Numbered from the stretch's first letter, positions 7,601-17,676 are shown. The stretch: 64,000 bases of DNA from Fusobacteria bacterium ZRK30 (GCA_024628785.1 CP102405.1:1674001-1738000); one strand, 5' to 3'. Numbers and translations are program-made. The notes: generated from the sequence alone by a model not told the origin.

Positions 7601-10600
7601 TAACTTTTTTTTCTACATACCATACTATATCCTCTTTTAAGTTGTTTATTTGTGCCTTAGTCAGAGCAACTCCTAATGACAGTTCTAAATCATCCATAGC
7701 TACTACAGAGTTATCAAATAGCATTTTCATCTGATCCTTTTCATTTGTTGCACCATTTAGATATCTGGCTCCTGTGTTTTCAAGGATCGCTCTGTTGACT
7801 ACCCTTGTTTCATAAAAAGCGTCTCCCAAAAGTCTGATATCTTTTTCAGGATTATATCCTATCTTCCCAAAGAAATAATCTGAACCAAGGTAATAACTCA
7901 TATCTACAAACTTAACATTTGTTTCTATCAAATAGCTAAACCCAGGTTTATTACTGCTCTTTAGGTCATTTACAACAAACATCCCTTTATCTCCACTTGG
8001 AATTTTTATATAATCTTCTGTATCGACAGTATCCAAAAGACTACCTTCCCCTCCTACGGTTCCCTTTATCTTCTCATTTTCCAAGGCACTATTGATTTCT
8101 ACTTTATTATTATTTAATACAACATTACCGATATTAGTGTTGTTGCTATTTACTATATTTTTATCATTTGACAATACTCCATTCCCTATTTTTGTTGCTG
8201 TTATACTCATATTACCACCAGCAGAAATTTTACTTGCCTTATTTCCACCTACTTTTTGGATAGCATCACTTTCTGCTAAGATATATCCCTTATCTCTATT
8301 TCCGTTATAAACTTTTCCATTCAAATAATATGTATCATGATCTAGCTGATACATAGCTGCCCCGTGTAATTCATAATCTTTTTTCCAATATAGCTTTATT
8401 TTTACATCTTTAGTCATATTTTCATTATACAGATTTCTAGCTTTAATATTGATATTGTTATTTGCTAAGATATTCCCTTCTCTATTAATAATGTCATCTG
8501 TTATCTCTAGTTTTATATTGTTCCCTGAGGAAATATATGACAAATAACTTACATAATTGCTTATTATCTTGTCTGTTTTGTATAACGATAACCCTCTAAA
8601 CCAAGTCCAACTTCCCTTGGAAGATAAGTTATTTTCATATAGTTGATTCATAGTTATATTCATTTGATTTTCAATAGGGTTTTTATCTATCTGACTTTGA
8701 TCTATATTTGTTACTAACCCTGACTCCTTCTCTACACTATGAGTTCCTGTTACCTCTCCTATATTTTCCAAACTTCCAGCTTTTATCTCTATATCTCCTA
8801 TTGCTTCTATATCTCCTACAATATTAGACACCTTTCCACTTGCTACTATCTTCATGTCTCCACCAGAGTACAGTTCGCCACGATTATTTTTTACATTACC
8901 ACTAGAGGAAACTACCATGTCTCCACCAGAATATATGAGCATCCCTTCATTATTTAGGATACTTCTACCACTTAATGTTAGGTTGTTTCCACTGGCTATT
9001 TGTCCACTATTTACAATATTTAGACCCTTTAATTTTATATTTCCTTTTCCTGTCAAAAATCCATAATTTCTTATATCTCCACTCGTTACGCTTATACTGC
9101 TACTTCCACTACCCAGACTCATCTCACTATTATTTACCATACTACTACCGATAGTTAGTGTAGAATTTTGTGCACCACCTAGTAACCCATTATTAGTAAA
9201 GTTTTTTCCTTCTACTTTTAATGAGTTTCCTATTATTATTTTATCTTTATTATTAACAAAGTTATTTGCTGCAGATATCTCAATTATTCCTAACCCTTCT
9301 ATTAATCCATTATTTATAAAATTTGTAGTGTTTATATCTATCTTTTTATTCCCTACATACCTTCCATCAACTGTAAGTTCCCCTGTATTTACTATTAAAT
9401 CTCCTTGAGACAAGATCTCTCCATTTTGATTTTCTATCTTGTCTGCCCTTATACTTAATTTCGAGCTGTCCTTTCCTGTTGTTATCTTCCCTCCTTTATT
9501 GTCTAAGTTTCCTTCATTAAGAATCTCTATCTCTACTCCTGATATTGTTCCCTTATTTTGATTTAGTTCTTTTAAAAAGATACTGCCATCACTATATATA
9601 TTTCCTGTATTCACAGTGTTATTTATTGTAATGTTGTCCCTTCCAGATAAGATCCCTTGATTTTTCAAACTACCGACCACTTCAATATCCCTTCCACTTA
9701 CGATAATACCTATATCACTATTTAATAGTTCCCCCCCTATATAAATATCATTTTGACTAGAGATTGTCCCTGTATTTGTAGTATTTTCGCTTTGGATCTT
9801 ACCTACTGTTGTTATTTTTCCATTGTTATTCTCCATTGTTTTATTGACTAACAAGTCTTTTGTTGTAGAAACAATACCACTATTTTTTAAGTTGTCTAGG
9901 GATATTTGCCCCTCACTAAGGATCTCTCCACCACTTTTATTTTCAAGGAGACTATCTACTTTAATACTTTTCTCTCCAGAGATTACTCCGCTATTTGTTG
10001 CATTTTTTGTCCAGATATCCCCCTCACTTACAAGGATACCTTCCTTATTATTAACTATACCTTCTCCTGCTTTAACTCCGGTTATTCCAGAAATAATCCC
10101 GCTGTTTTCTATAAGGTTAGATCTTATTTCTTTACTAGTTACAATTTTCGCTCCTTTTTTATTAACTAATCCTTCTGTAATATCTATACTTTCTACAGCT
10201 GAAATTATTCCTTCATTGTCTATGTTTTTCGAGGCAATAGTCCCCTCAGTAACGATGGACCCATCTACTTTATTGATTAGATTATTTTTTATATCTATAT
10301 TATTCTTAGCTGAAATAGTACCTTCATTATCTATGTTTTTCGAATCGATAGTCCCTTCAGTAACGATAGAACCCTCTACTTTATTTAGTAGATTATTTTC
10401 TATATCTATATTATTTTTAGCTGAAATAGTACCTTCATTATCTATGTTTTTCGAAGCTATAGTCCCTTCTGCAATGATAGTTCCATCTCCATTATTAACT
10501 AATCCTTCTGCAATATCTATACTTTTTACAGCTGAAATGGTTCCTTTATTATCTATGTTTTTTAAAGAAATTTTCTCACCACTAACCAAAATACCTTCTT

Positions 10601-11750
10601 TTTCATTAGTAAGATTGCCTAAGATATTAATAGATTTTGTTGTAACTATCTCACCTTGATTCTTTAAAGTATTGCTGCTTACTTTTAATGTTTCGCTTGA
10701 TATCTCTCCATTGTTTTCAAGGGTGTTTCCAAGGATATCGGCAGATTTATTGCTCCCAATCTTTCCATTATTTTTGAGATAGTTAGATCTTATCTCTATC
10801 CCCTCTTCCCCTACCAATTTTTCTTGAATAATAGTATTTTTAGCTGTTATCTCGATATTCTTTTTAGCCTGGGCATCTCTTAGGACAAGATCACCATTTA
10901 CATTAATCCTAAAATCTTCTACTCCTGCTAACACCTCTCCTTGACTATTTACTCCTACTCCATCTTCTGTACTTTGAATAAATATTCTTCCAGCGTATAG
11001 AGATCCTAAAGCACGCCCATCTAAAGCTACCTTAGGTTTTTTTCCGTATCCTCCTTCTTTCTTACTGACCTTCCCTGTATCGTAGTTATACTTATTTCTC
11101 CCTAAAACAACCCTTAGTTCATCCCCCCCATAGACTGCTCCATTAAGTTCTGCTGTTCTTGAGATAATATCTACCATCCTTACATTTCTACCATCGATAC
11201 CTTCACTTCCAATTACTACTGATCCATTATCTATATCAAATTCTTTTAAGTTTCCAAGGTCATCAATTACAGATCTTCCTGTAGTTAATGTTACCCTTGG
11301 AGTATTAATAAATCCTGCTCCATTTACATATATTCCATTTGGATTAGCCAAAATATAGTCAGCTGCTCCTCCTACGATCTCTGTATACCCCTCTAGCTTA
11401 CTTCTATTTATTCCTGTTACTTCTGTCAAAATTGTATTGGCTTCCCTGCCTAAGTTAGAGTTTCCTTGGATAAGCCCGCCTAATTGTGTTCTAATGTTTT
11501 CCTCCTTACTATTATTTATGAGTACTCCCTTGTTCTCTACATTGTATTCCTTAAAATAGTTGTGAGATAACCCATTTTTGTTGGGGTTATTAATGTTTAC
11601 AATGGGAACCCCGTTAGGAGCGTTTTCCACACCTGCCTGTTGATTTTTACCCTGATCTATTACAATGCCAGCAGCCATTATTGGTTGTCCAAATATACTA
11701 AAAAAGATGTATAAGTAAATTAAACTTTTCTGAAAATATTTTACTTTCAT
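4623..11750 (-). CDS. Two-partner secretion exoprotein, filamentous-haemagglutinin/CdiA-like
   Basis: A giant secreted adhesin/toxin-delivery protein of 2,375 residues, exported across the outer membrane by the TpsB porin encoded just upstream. A signal peptide (to about residue 26, GQPIMAA) leads into the TPS domain (residues about 27-290) with GVPIVNINNPNKNGLSHN and the hallmark ILANPNGIYVNGAGFINT. A long beta-helical filament of haemagglutinin repeats follows, including exact 37-residue tandem units, then glycine-rich segments. The last 140 residues are unrelated to the orphan module's tip and contain GTYNIAGGEVNI and IKYGTGRDDPTTREERE; they are probably the toxic or effector tip. No VENN pretoxin motif was seen. 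A contact-dependent inhibition role is supported by the adjacent putative immunity gene and the orphan cassette, but a plain adhesin remains possible. Confidence 0.9.
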   Translation of the reverse strand: MKVKYFQKSLIYLYIFFSIFGQPIMAAGIVIDQGKNQQAGVENAPNGVPIVNINNPNKNGLSHNYFKEYNVENKGVLINNSKEENIRTQLGGLIQGNSNLGREANTILTEVTGINRSKLEGYTEIVGGAADYILANPNGIYVNGAGFINTPRVTLTTGRSVIDDLGNLKEFDIDNGSVVIGSEGIDGRNVRMVDIISRTAELNGAVYGGDELRVVLGRNKYNYDTGKVSKKEGGYGKKPKVALDGRALGSLYAGRIFIQSTEDGVGVNSQGEVLAGVEDFRINVNGDLVLRDAQAKKNIEITAKNTIIQEKLVGEEGIEIRSNYLKNNGKIGSNKSADILGNTLENNGEISSETLKVSSNTLKNQGEIVTTKSINILGNLTNEKEGILVSGEKISLKNIDNKGTISAVKSIDIAEGLVNNGDGTIIAEGTIASKNIDNEGTISAKNNIDIENNLLNKVEGSIVTEGTIDSKNIDNEGTISAKNNIDIKNNLINKVDGSIVTEGTIASKNIDNEGIISAVESIDITEGLVNKKGAKIVTSKEIRSNLIENSGIISGITGVKAGEGIVNNKEGILVSEGDIWTKNATNSGVISGEKSIKVDSLLENKSGGEILSEGQISLDNLKNSGIVSTTKDLLVNKTMENNNGKITTVGKIQSENTTNTGTISSQNDIYIGGELLNSDIGIIVSGRDIEVVGSLKNQGILSGRDNITINNTVNTGNIYSDGSIFLKELNQNKGTISGVEIEILNEGNLDNKGGKITTGKDSSKLSIRADKIENQNGEILSQGDLIVNTGELTVDGRYVGNKKIDINTTNFINNGLIEGLGIIEISAANNFVNNKDKIIIGNSLKVEGKNFTNNGLLGGAQNSTLTIGSSMVNNSEMSLGSGSSSISVTSGDIRNYGFLTGKGNIKLKGLNIVNSGQIASGNNLTLSGRSILNNEGMLIYSGGDMVVSSSGNVKNNRGELYSGGDMKIVASGKVSNIVGDIEAIGDIEIKAGSLENIGEVTGTHSVEKESGLVTNIDQSQIDKNPIENQMNITMNQLYENNLSSKGSWTWFRGLSLYKTDKIISNYVSYLSYISSGNNIKLEITDDIINREGNILANNNINIKARNLYNENMTKDVKIKLYWKKDYELHGAAMYQLDHDTYYLNGKVYNGNRDKGYILAESDAIQKVGGNKASKISAGGNMSITATKIGNGVLSNDKNIVNSNNTNIGNVVLNNNKVEINSALENEKIKGTVGGEGSLLDTVDTEDYIKIPSGDKGMFVVNDLKSSNKPGFSYLIETNVKFVDMSYYLGSDYFFGKIGYNPEKDIRLLGDAFYETRVVNRAILENTGARYLNGATNEKDQMKMLFDNSVVAMDDLELSLGVALTKAQINNLKEDIVWYVEKKVNGVDVLVPKVYLSKETLASLEGSNRTGLSAGDKMEITALELDNTGVIKSDGDLKIDIDSLLNKTIKGGGIAKIVGNNISIVSANDIDNIGAAIKAKNDLILESVNGKISNINTKRVNTNIDQKIRSSLENTGVIEAGNNIKISGDKIINIGSEIKGKRNVELEGNEVVIGSDEIYNYEKKGGSKNYTIKESVRNKGSLVSGENVSLSAKKNIDVIGSDIAAEKNLSLEAGNDINITATIDSDYYEKQKTREKSWGRGKTTTEIKYNENLNSSNLVSGSDTLIVSGNNVNVAGSNVLSEGDISIGAVNNVNISSAMKGSIDSKQSVKSGFMGLSGRSQKEVETKYTNVGSNIGSVGNLEIQSKNGNINILGSDIESGGDILLDSENNVNIMAVDDITKKQKQKTKYGTSLFGSVDGPSIEVGISTSIEKNKNTSLDTKVVGSNISSDGDIKIISGNNTNVEASDIVGNNVDIEAVNEINIIGRDEIHSSSEKNEKGEIKLSVGVDLSGIKDTFDSMVNATKGIKDLPEVVNVASSLISGKDLNESLAGNEGGLNAINNIINGPSSEGTSAGIYGKIELSKDESSQDSTNRVGSTITANNDVTLKTDNGNMNFEGAKVTAGNDISLDSGENINIISGESTNKGESSSMNISGELNFMTGQISGGIGGSKGSNSETIHSNSEFIAGNKVDISGEDLTIKGGNIIGNEVEIDIDNLVIESVQDTGKSKNIGININASGGGDSSLSGGIGVNYSDYEKEWVNNQSSIIGIENSEITINGNTNIVGGLLGGGNTTLDTGSLTFTDIKDKDKGMDIGINGNLSRNKIEGGSEYEGSVGGNYGALDREQTTRATIGDGKVIVGGGASIFHNIERDTNGKLKVNLNLPNEKYMNTKGEEVVFNKKTGKVIKDGINDGTYNIAGGEVNINGPRDIYLHTKGSTSDVKLWIKYGTGRDDPTTREERETISKQTFDTHVNLVLKPQVDAAKENLKDKDEYFEGE
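5034..5244. repeat. 211-bp direct repeat, main-gene copy
   Basis: It is identical to 3659-3869 except for one base and codes for the conserved segment just before the variable tip of the exoprotein. The tip begins directly after it (VIVGG then GASIFHN here, KEQNPDI in the orphan). Confidence 0.95.
10198..10560. repeat. 111-bp tandem repeats in the exoprotein gene
   Basis: Units of 111 bp (37 residues) begin at about 10198, 10309, 10420 and 10531. They encode variations of EGTIASKNIDNEGTISAKNN. They belong to the beta-helix filament and could vary in number by recombination. The central two are the most alike. Confidence 0.85.
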
Positions 11751-11884
11751 AACATTCCCTCCTTTCTCTCCCTAAAACTTTTAAACCCAAAACCTTCTTG
11801 AAGGCTGAGCCTTCACCCAGATAGGTTCCACATAGACTTCTTATAAACTTAATTCTTATCCATAACCAAAACTCCCTCACTATC

Positions 11885-11910
11885 AAAAAGTCCTCAAAGA
11901 TTGAGGATTT
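11885..11910 (-). terminator. Hairpin between tpsB and the exoprotein gene
   Basis: CCTCAA-tct-TTGAGG followed by ACTTTTT on the minus strand, in the 230-bp gap after tpsB. It may terminate part of the transcripts before the large gene. Next to it is a run of 'AAAGTCA' direct repeats at about 11925-11965. Confidence 0.55.
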
Positions 11911-11983
11911 AGGTGTTTGAATCCTTTGACTTTGACTTTGACCTTAATTTTGACTTTAAATTCAATTTTTTAAACTCGAAATT

Positions 11984-13627
11984 TTAAAACTTTATACTGG
12001 TTGTAAAATATAGTTCATGTGTATTTTTTTCTATATATGATGGTGCAGTCAAAGGTTTAGAGTATGATAAACTCATATCAAAATAATTTAAATATACCTT
12101 GACCCCTATAGTTGCTCCGCTCATCTTATCCCCACTTTTTTTATAATATTCATCTTTAAAAACACTTTTGACCCTTCCATAATCGTATCCAATAAATGGC
12201 TCGAAAAATGTATACCTGTAGCCAAGTTCATTTCTTAGATAGAACCCTTTATCTCCAGAAGAGGAATCATTTCTAAATCCTCTTATAGTGGTGTCATCTC
12301 CTATATTCATACTTTCAGAGGAATATAAAATATCATCTGTATATTGTCCGCTGAAAGTAAATCTGTATAAAAGGTTTTGTTTTTTTATTACAAATGGTTT
12401 ATACCAATTTAGATTAGCAGTATATTTTTGAAATTGTGCCTTTGGAGAAAATACTCCGTTATCCTCATCACTTTTTGCACCAAACCTGTCGAGACCCTCG
12501 TGATAAGCTAAATTTCCAGACAAAATCCCACCTAAAAATCTCCTGTTGTGGTTAAGATCTGTTTTTAATATAGAAAGTTTTCTTGAACCGGTTATGAGCT
12601 TTATCCCATCAAAATAGTTTTTTGTATCTTTTTCTGTAAGGGTCATTCCAATAGATGTTTTCCCTTTACTATTTCTGTTGACTATACGTCTCACAGAATA
12701 ATTTATATTTGTAGAAACTCCTGTAGATTCATAAATATGATTAAAAGATTCTATTGCGGAAAGATATTCTGATTGGGACCTTGATATAGAAAATTCCCAA
12801 TATTTTACGGGAATTTTAAAGAAAAATGAAAAATCATCATTATCTTCATCGATCTCCCATCCCAGTTTTTGCTGATAACTAACCATAAAGGAATCGTTAA
12901 CCCCCAAGATATCTTCAAACATAAGGGATAATTTCACCCTGTCTTTTCCAGTAAAGTCTTGTCCTAAATTATTATAATTAATAGTTCCGGAAACTCTTTT
13001 AAATTTTTGATTATCAATTTCAATAATACTTCCACCTAGAGATTTTCCGGGGAGTATATCTAGTTTTGCGTTATTTGAAGATACAGAATTTAAATTATCT
13101 ATCCCCTGATCCAGGTCATTGATATTAAGTATATTTCCTTTAGAAACTGGGAATGAGGTAAATATTTTTAACCTGCCTCTATTTCTTTTATCTTTAAATT
13201 GTATATCTTCCAGAACTCCCTCTATTACTTTTAGATAAACCACCCCATCCTGTAAATTTGATTTTTCCGTATTTATCTTTACCCTTACAGAGATATACCC
13301 TTTTTTTAAATATGCATTCTCAAGGTCTTTCATTAAGTTAATGATACTTCCCCCGTCTTTTTTCATAAGATGTTTATTTTTTATTTTCTCGATCTTCTTA
13401 TATTCTAATATTGTGTTTCCATCAATAAATACCATCCTTAGTTTCTTTACTGACTTCGGAGCTTTCTTTTCTATCTTATGTAGTTGTACTTCCTCTTGCG
13501 TATTATATTTTTCAAGTTCCCTTACCTCTTTTTCCTGTTTTCTCCTCTCCTCCCTGTTGATTTCCTGCTGGTTAGAGTAACTAAAGTTAAACATCAAAAA
13601 AAATAGTAATATAATTTTATTATTCAT
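11984..13627 (-). CDS. TpsB outer-membrane transporter, ShlB/FhaC/HecB family
   Basis: A 547-residue outer-membrane pore that recognises the TPS domain of the exoprotein and threads it to the cell surface. A signal peptide (LLFFLMFNFSYS) is followed by a charged linker, POTRA domains (about residues 60-210, with GYISVRVKIN and VIEGVLEDIQF) and a C-terminal 16-strand-type barrel ending in the expected aromatic residue (TTSIKF). The conserved loop 6 motif is visible as TTIRGFRND. The length is typical of the family. It is read together with the exoprotein gene 233 bp downstream. The function is assigned by family with high confidence; the precise cognate substrate is inferred from adjacency. 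Confidence 0.93.
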   Translation of the reverse strand: MNNKIILLFFLMFNFSYSNQQEINREERRKQEKEVRELEKYNTQEEVQLHKIEKKAPKSVKKLRMVFIDGNTILEYKKIEKIKNKHLMKKDGGSIINLMKDLENAYLKKGYISVRVKINTEKSNLQDGVVYLKVIEGVLEDIQFKDKRNRGRLKIFTSFPVSKGNILNINDLDQGIDNLNSVSSNNAKLDILPGKSLGGSIIEIDNQKFKRVSGTINYNNLGQDFTGKDRVKLSLMFEDILGVNDSFMVSYQQKLGWEIDEDNDDFSFFFKIPVKYWEFSISRSQSEYLSAIESFNHIYESTGVSTNINYSVRRIVNRNSKGKTSIGMTLTEKDTKNYFDGIKLITGSRKLSILKTDLNHNRRFLGGILSGNLAYHEGLDRFGAKSDEDNGVFSPKAQFQKYTANLNWYKPFVIKKQNLLYRFTFSGQYTDDILYSSESMNIGDDTTIRGFRNDSSSGDKGFYLRNELGYRYTFFEPFIGYDYGRVKSVFKDEYYKKSGDKMSGATIGVKVYLNYFDMSLSYSKPLTAPSYIEKNTHELYFTTSIKF

Positions 13628-13892
13628 AGACAGCTCCCTTTTATAAACGTATTTTCATTAAAGAATATATCTAAAATGATACAGTAATTACAAAAAAATA
13701 CTCTACCAAAAGTAACTATCTTTATTTAACTATTAATGGTATGATTAGGGTTTATTGTTTCTTTACAAAAATTTAGACTGCGTCATAAATATATCAAAGT
13801 CAGTTAGAAGGATACTAGGAATAACTACACGAAGAATAAAGATTTAGAATCAATAATGGAAAACTTTTAAAAATTTAGGTGAAAAGTATAAA

Positions 13893-13985
13893 ATGATAGC
13901 CTTTAAGCAATCAGAAAAGGAGGCTCAGGATCTAAGCCAGAGAACTAAGGAAGCTTTTATAAAAATAAAAGCCCTAATATATTAA
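13893..13985 (+). pseudogene. Recombinase-like C-terminal remnant
   Basis: Thirty codons reading AFKQSEKEAQDLSQRTKEAF end with a stop, directly before a terminator. The phrase LSQRTKEAF recalls the helix after the catalytic domain of serine recombinases (SERTKEGL). It is far too short to be functional. Low certainty. Confidence 0.3.
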
Positions 13986-14027
13986 AAAATGAGGAGTGAT
14001 AATTCTTTAATTATCACTCCTCATTTT
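13986..14027 (+). terminator. Strong hairpin terminator
   Basis: AAAATGAGGAGTGATAATT pairs with AATTATCACTCCTCATTTT around a 4-base loop, with A and T flanks on both sides. It could work in both directions. Confidence 0.8.
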
Positions 14028-14102
14028 ATAAAAGCTTTACGTTAATTTTTTTTAGAATTTAAACAAAACTTGCGACAGTCCCAATTATAAATTTAATGTT
14101 TT

Positions 14103-14145
14103 AAAAAAAAAGATCAAAATCATAGAAGATTTTGATCTTTTTTTC
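14103..14145 (-). terminator. Terminator downstream of pflA
   Basis: AAAGATCAAAATC / GATTTTGATCTTT with runs of T on both strands. It lies 35 bases beyond the pflA stop and is probably bidirectional. Confidence 0.8.
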
Positions 14146-14179
14146 TAAAAATTTTATAAATTTAGAGAGTATTTTTTAT

Positions 14180-14917
14180 CTAACATTCAATACCTTTATC
14201 TCTAAATATTTGTCTTGCTTCCTTCATCTCTGATGCAGTAGGTTCCTTCACATCTTTTAGAGGGTACTCAAGGTTCATCTCTTCCCACTTATGTGTTCCA
14301 AGTTGATGAAACGGAAGTAGTTCAACTTTTTCTACATTTTTTAATTTAGAAACATAATTTGCTAATTTTTCTAAATTTTCCTTCTTATCTGTTATTCCAG
14401 GAACAACAACATGTCTTATCCACACAGGTTTTCCTATGCTATTTAAATATTCAGCAAATTTTAGAGTATTTTCTAATTCTACTCCTGTCAGGTTCTTATA
14501 AGTATCTGGATTTATACTTTTGATATCTAATAATACTAAGTCCACATATTCAAGAACTTCCTTTACCCTGTCATTGAATATATAACCAGAAGTATCTACA
14601 GCAGTATGAATTCCTTCTTCTTTAGCTCTTTTGAATAGAGCTTCTATATAATTTATTTGTACAAATGGTTCCCCGCCTGTAACTGTTAATCCTCCACCAT
14701 TTCTAAAAAACGGCTTATATTTTTTTATTTCATTTATAGTAAAATCAATACTTCTTTCATATTTAGCATCTTTAAGATCCCATGTATCCGGGTTATGACA
14801 ATATTTACATCTTAAAGGACACCCTTGTGTAAATACAATAAATCTAATACCAGGCCCATCTACGGTCCCACAACTTTCAAATGAATGTAACTTTCCTGTT
14901 AATTCCATCTCTTTCAT
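14180..14917 (-). CDS. pflA: Pyruvate formate-lyase activating enzyme
   Basis: A cytosolic radical-SAM enzyme that installs the glycyl radical on pyruvate formate-lyase. The 245 residues are the family's usual size. The 4Fe-4S motif CPLRCKYC is near residue 34, preceded by the family signature HSFESCGTVDGPGIRF; GGGLTVTGGEPF is the SAM-binding GGE motif. The gene follows pflB with a 148-bp gap containing a hairpin terminator, so it is probably expressed partly by readthrough. The assignment is firm. Confidence 0.97.
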   Translation of the reverse strand: MKEMELTGKLHSFESCGTVDGPGIRFIVFTQGCPLRCKYCHNPDTWDLKDAKYERSIDFTINEIKKYKPFFRNGGGLTVTGGEPFVQINYIEALFKRAKEEGIHTAVDTSGYIFNDRVKEVLEYVDLVLLDIKSINPDTYKNLTGVELENTLKFAEYLNSIGKPVWIRHVVVPGITDKKENLEKLANYVSKLKNVEKVELLPFHQLGTHKWEEMNLEYPLKDVKEPTASEMKEARQIFRDKGIEC

Positions 14918-15012
14918 CTCCTTTGCTTTACCCTTTCTCGTATATCACTAACCTTTTAGTAAGTAATTTACAAAAAGGAAGAGGGATATCATTATTAATA
15001 CCATTATAACAT

Positions 15013-15048
15013 AAAAGTGGCAGTTAAAATTAATTAACTACCACTTTC
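15013..15048 (-). terminator. Terminator/attenuator between pflB and pflA
   Basis: AAAGTGGTAGTTAA / TTAACTGCCACTTT hairpin on the minus strand, 18 bases after the pflB stop, with a short T-rich tail. It probably lowers pflA expression relative to pflB. Confidence 0.7.
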
Positions 15049-15065
15049 TAAACTATAACTTTTTA

Positions 15066-17297
15066 TTACATAGTTGAGTTAATAGTTCTTTTTATAACAT
15101 CTAATTGTTGTTCCTTAGTTAATCTAACAAAGTTAACTGCATATCCAGATACTCTGATAGTTAATTGAGGATATAACTCAGGTCTTTCCATAGCGTCTTC
15201 TAATAATGATCTATCGAATACGTTAACGTTTAAATGTTGTCCACCAGTTGGAGAGAAATATCCATCCATTAATGAGATTAGGTTGTTTCTTCTGATAGAA
15301 TCTTCTTTTCCTAATGCTCCTGGAGTTATAGCGAATGTATAAGATATACCATCGTTTGCATGTTCAAATGGTAATTTTGCAACAGATGACATAGAAGCGA
15401 TTGCTCCTCTTCTGTCTCTACCGTGCATAGGGTTAGCTCCTGGACCAAATGGTTCTCCAGCTCTTCTACCGTCAGGAGTATTTCCTGTCTTCTTTCCGTA
15501 TACTACGTTTGAAGTGATAGTTAATAGAGATTGAGTAGGTCTAGCTCCTCTATACATGTGGTGAGTTCTGATCTTGTTCATGAAGTTTTTAGTGATCATT
15601 ACTGCAAATCCATCAGTTTCATCATCGTTGTTTCCGAATGGAGTATATTCTCCTTCGATCTCATAGTCAACTGCTAATCCATCTTCATTTCTAATTACTT
15701 TTACTTTAGCATTTTTGATAGCTGCTAATGCGTCAGCAACGATTGAGATTCCTGCGATTCCATGAGCTTGTGTTCTGTCTATTTCTAAATCATGTAATGA
15801 CATTTGGAATGCTTCGTAAGCATACTTGTCATGCATGTAGTGAATTATGTTTAATGCTTTTCCGTATACTTTAGATAACCATTCCATACTTTGGTCTAAT
15901 TTTTCCATAACTTCATCGAAGTCTAAGTATTCAGATGTGATAGGAGCGAATTTAGGAGCTACTTGTGCACCACTCTTCTCATCCTTTCCACCATTTATAG
16001 CATATAATAATGCTTTTGGTAAGTTTACTCTGGCACCGAAGAATTGCATTCCTTTACCTATTTTCATAGGAGATACACAACAAGCGATTCCATAGTCATC
16101 ACCAAATTGGTTTCTCATAAGATCATCATTTTCATATTGTAATGATGATGTATCCATAGATACTTTTGCAGCAAATTGCTTAAAGTTCTCAGGTAAGCTA
16201 GTTGACCATAATACTGTTAAGTTTGGCTCAGGTGCTGGACCTAAGTTATATAAAGTATTTAATGTTCTGAATGAAGTTTTAGTAACTAAAGTTCTTCCGT
16301 CTGTACCCATTCCACCGATTGATTCTGTAACCCATGTAGGGTCTCCTGAGAATAACTCGTTGTATGCAGGTGGTCTTAAGAATCTTACTATTCTTAATTT
16401 CATGATGAATTGGTCCATATATTCTTGAGCCTCTTCTTCAGTGATTGTTCCTTCAGCAACATCTTTTTCAATATAGATATCTAAGAAAGTAGATACTCTT
16501 CCTAATGACATAGCAGCTCCGTCTTGGTGCTTAGTAGCAGCAAGGTATGCGAAGTAAGTCCATTGGATAGCTTCCTTTGCATTTGTAGCTGGCTTAGATA
16601 CGTCAAATCCGTATGCATTACACATATTGATTAAAGCTTTTAAAGATGAAATTTGTTGTGCAATTTCTTCTCTGCTTCTGATGATATCTTCAGTCATTTC
16701 AGCTGTATCTAAAGTTTTCTTTTGAGCTACTTTATCAGCTATTAATCTGTCTACACCATAAAGAGCTACTCTTCTGTAATCTCCTATGATTCTTCCTCTT
16801 CCGTATGCATCTGGTAAACCAGTGATGATTCCAGATCTTCTAGCTGCTCTGATGTCATCAGTATATGCTGAGAATACACCATCATTATGAGTAGGTCTAT
16901 TCTTCTTAAAGAAGTCAGCTGTTACTGGATCCATTTCATATCCATAAGATTCTAATGCGTTTTGAACAGTTCTTAATCCACCTTTAGGGAACATTGCTCT
17001 CTTTAATGGTGCATCAGTTTGTAATCCTACAATACTTTCTAATTCTTTCTCTATATATCCTGCTCCATATGCATCTACATCTGAAGGCATTTTAGTTTCT
17101 GCGTCATAAACACCTTTTTCAATTTCTACTTTGAACATTTCTGTTAATTTATCCCATAATTTTTTAGAGTTATCAGTAGCACCTGCTAAAAATTCATCTC
17201 CACCTTCATATGGTGTATAGTTACTTTGTATAAAATCTCTTACGTTGATCTCTTTTTTCCAAAGATCTCCTTTGAAGCTATTTAAATAATTACTCAT
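15066..17297 (-). CDS. pflB: Pyruvate formate-lyase (formate acetyltransferase)
   Basis: This enzyme converts pyruvate and CoA to acetyl-CoA and formate during anaerobic growth through a glycyl radical. It has 743 residues, close to the usual 760. The active-site cysteine pair is in [14 protein letters not shown]. The C-terminal glycyl-radical site is RVSGYAVNF, with the radical Gly at 718. The start at 17297 has an AGGAGG site. It is paired with pflA downstream. A 380-bp leader region upstream suggests regulated expression. Codon use is clean and strongly biased, as for an abundant enzyme. The assignment is firm. Confidence 0.98.
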   Translation of the reverse strand: MSNYLNSFKGDLWKKEINVRDFIQSNYTPYEGGDEFLAGATDNSKKLWDKLTEMFKVEIEKGVYDAETKMPSDVDAYGAGYIEKELESIVGLQTDAPLKRAMFPKGGLRTVQNALESYGYEMDPVTADFFKKNRPTHNDGVFSAYTDDIRAARRSGIITGLPDAYGRGRIIGDYRRVALYGVDRLIADKVAQKKTLDTAEMTEDIIRSREEIAQQISSLKALINMCNAYGFDVSKPATNAKEAIQWTYFAYLAATKHQDGAAMSLGRVSTFLDIYIEKDVAEGTITEEEAQEYMDQFIMKLRIVRFLRPPAYNELFSGDPTWVTESIGGMGTDGRTLVTKTSFRTLNTLYNLGPAPEPNLTVLWSTSLPENFKQFAAKVSMDTSSLQYENDDLMRNQFGDDYGIACCVSPMKIGKGMQFFGARVNLPKALLYAINGGKDEKSGAQVAPKFAPITSEYLDFDEVMEKLDQSMEWLSKVYGKALNIIHYMHDKYAYEAFQMSLHDLEIDRTQAHGIAGISIVADALAAIKNAKVKVIRNEDGLAVDYEIEGEYTPFGNNDDETDGFAVMITKNFMNKIRTHHMYRGARPTQSLLTITSNVVYGKKTGNTPDGRRAGEPFGPGANPMHGRDRRGAIASMSSVAKLPFEHANDGISYTFAITPGALGKEDSIRRNNLISLMDGYFSPTGGQHLNVNVFDRSLLEDAMERPELYPQLTIRVSGYAVNFVRLTKEQQLDVIKRTINSTM

Positions 17298-17676
17298 TTT
17301 ATTCCTCCTGATTCCAAAATAGTCTTACTATGTGAAAAGTATAACAGTTTGAATAAGAAAAGTCAACCCTTTTCATTCATTATAATTTAATTTTTTTCAC
17401 ATTTATTAAGTTTAAGTTAACAACAGTCTTTTACTTTGATTTACAAAGTTCTCCTTATTGTAACTCATAAGCCGTTAAATTACAAACTTTATTTACTTTT
17501 TCACTTATTTTTTATTAAAATTGTCAACTAATATATTTTTATAGGATAAAAAGTTCGTTTTTCGTATACTTTGTGTCGCTTTTTTCGCACTTGTGAAAAA
17601 AGGAATTACTTTAGAAGCCTAAAAACGGAATACTTGGTACTTGTTTTTTAGTACTTAAAATTAAAAAGTATTAATT
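17298..17676. promoter_or_regulatory. Control region upstream of pflB and 3' end of nrdB
   Basis: No gene is present. It holds several TGTGAAAA / TTTTCACA-like words (about 17333, 17395 and 17592) that could be halves of Rex- or CRP/FNR-type operators for the fermentative pflB gene, but no complete palindrome is convincing. Nearer nrdB there is a weak hairpin AAAATTA/TAATTTT with T-rich flanks (about 17656-17682). Confidence 0.35.

Larger units (their letters stand above)
13628..14179. other. Gap with mobile-element scar and terminators
   Basis: The tpsB upstream region is followed by what looks like the scar of an insertion. GACTGCGTCATAAAT at about 13773 and the inverted CTTGCGACAGTC at about 14075 could be the worn ends. 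Between them are a 30-codon recombinase-like remnant and a strong hairpin. No intact gene is present. Confidence 0.4.

Noticed and set aside
9823-10659. 278-codon open frame on the plus strand opposite the exoprotein gene
   Set aside because: It mirrors the repeated haemagglutinin units on the other strand, has no ribosome site, and its composition (Ser/Leu/Pro/Ile-rich) is the expected shadow of the beta-helix coding strand.
11698-11886. 62-codon minus-strand frame overlapping the start of the exoprotein gene
   Set aside because: It has no ribosome site, overlaps the real signal peptide in another frame, and contains the leader region and ribosome site of the large gene.
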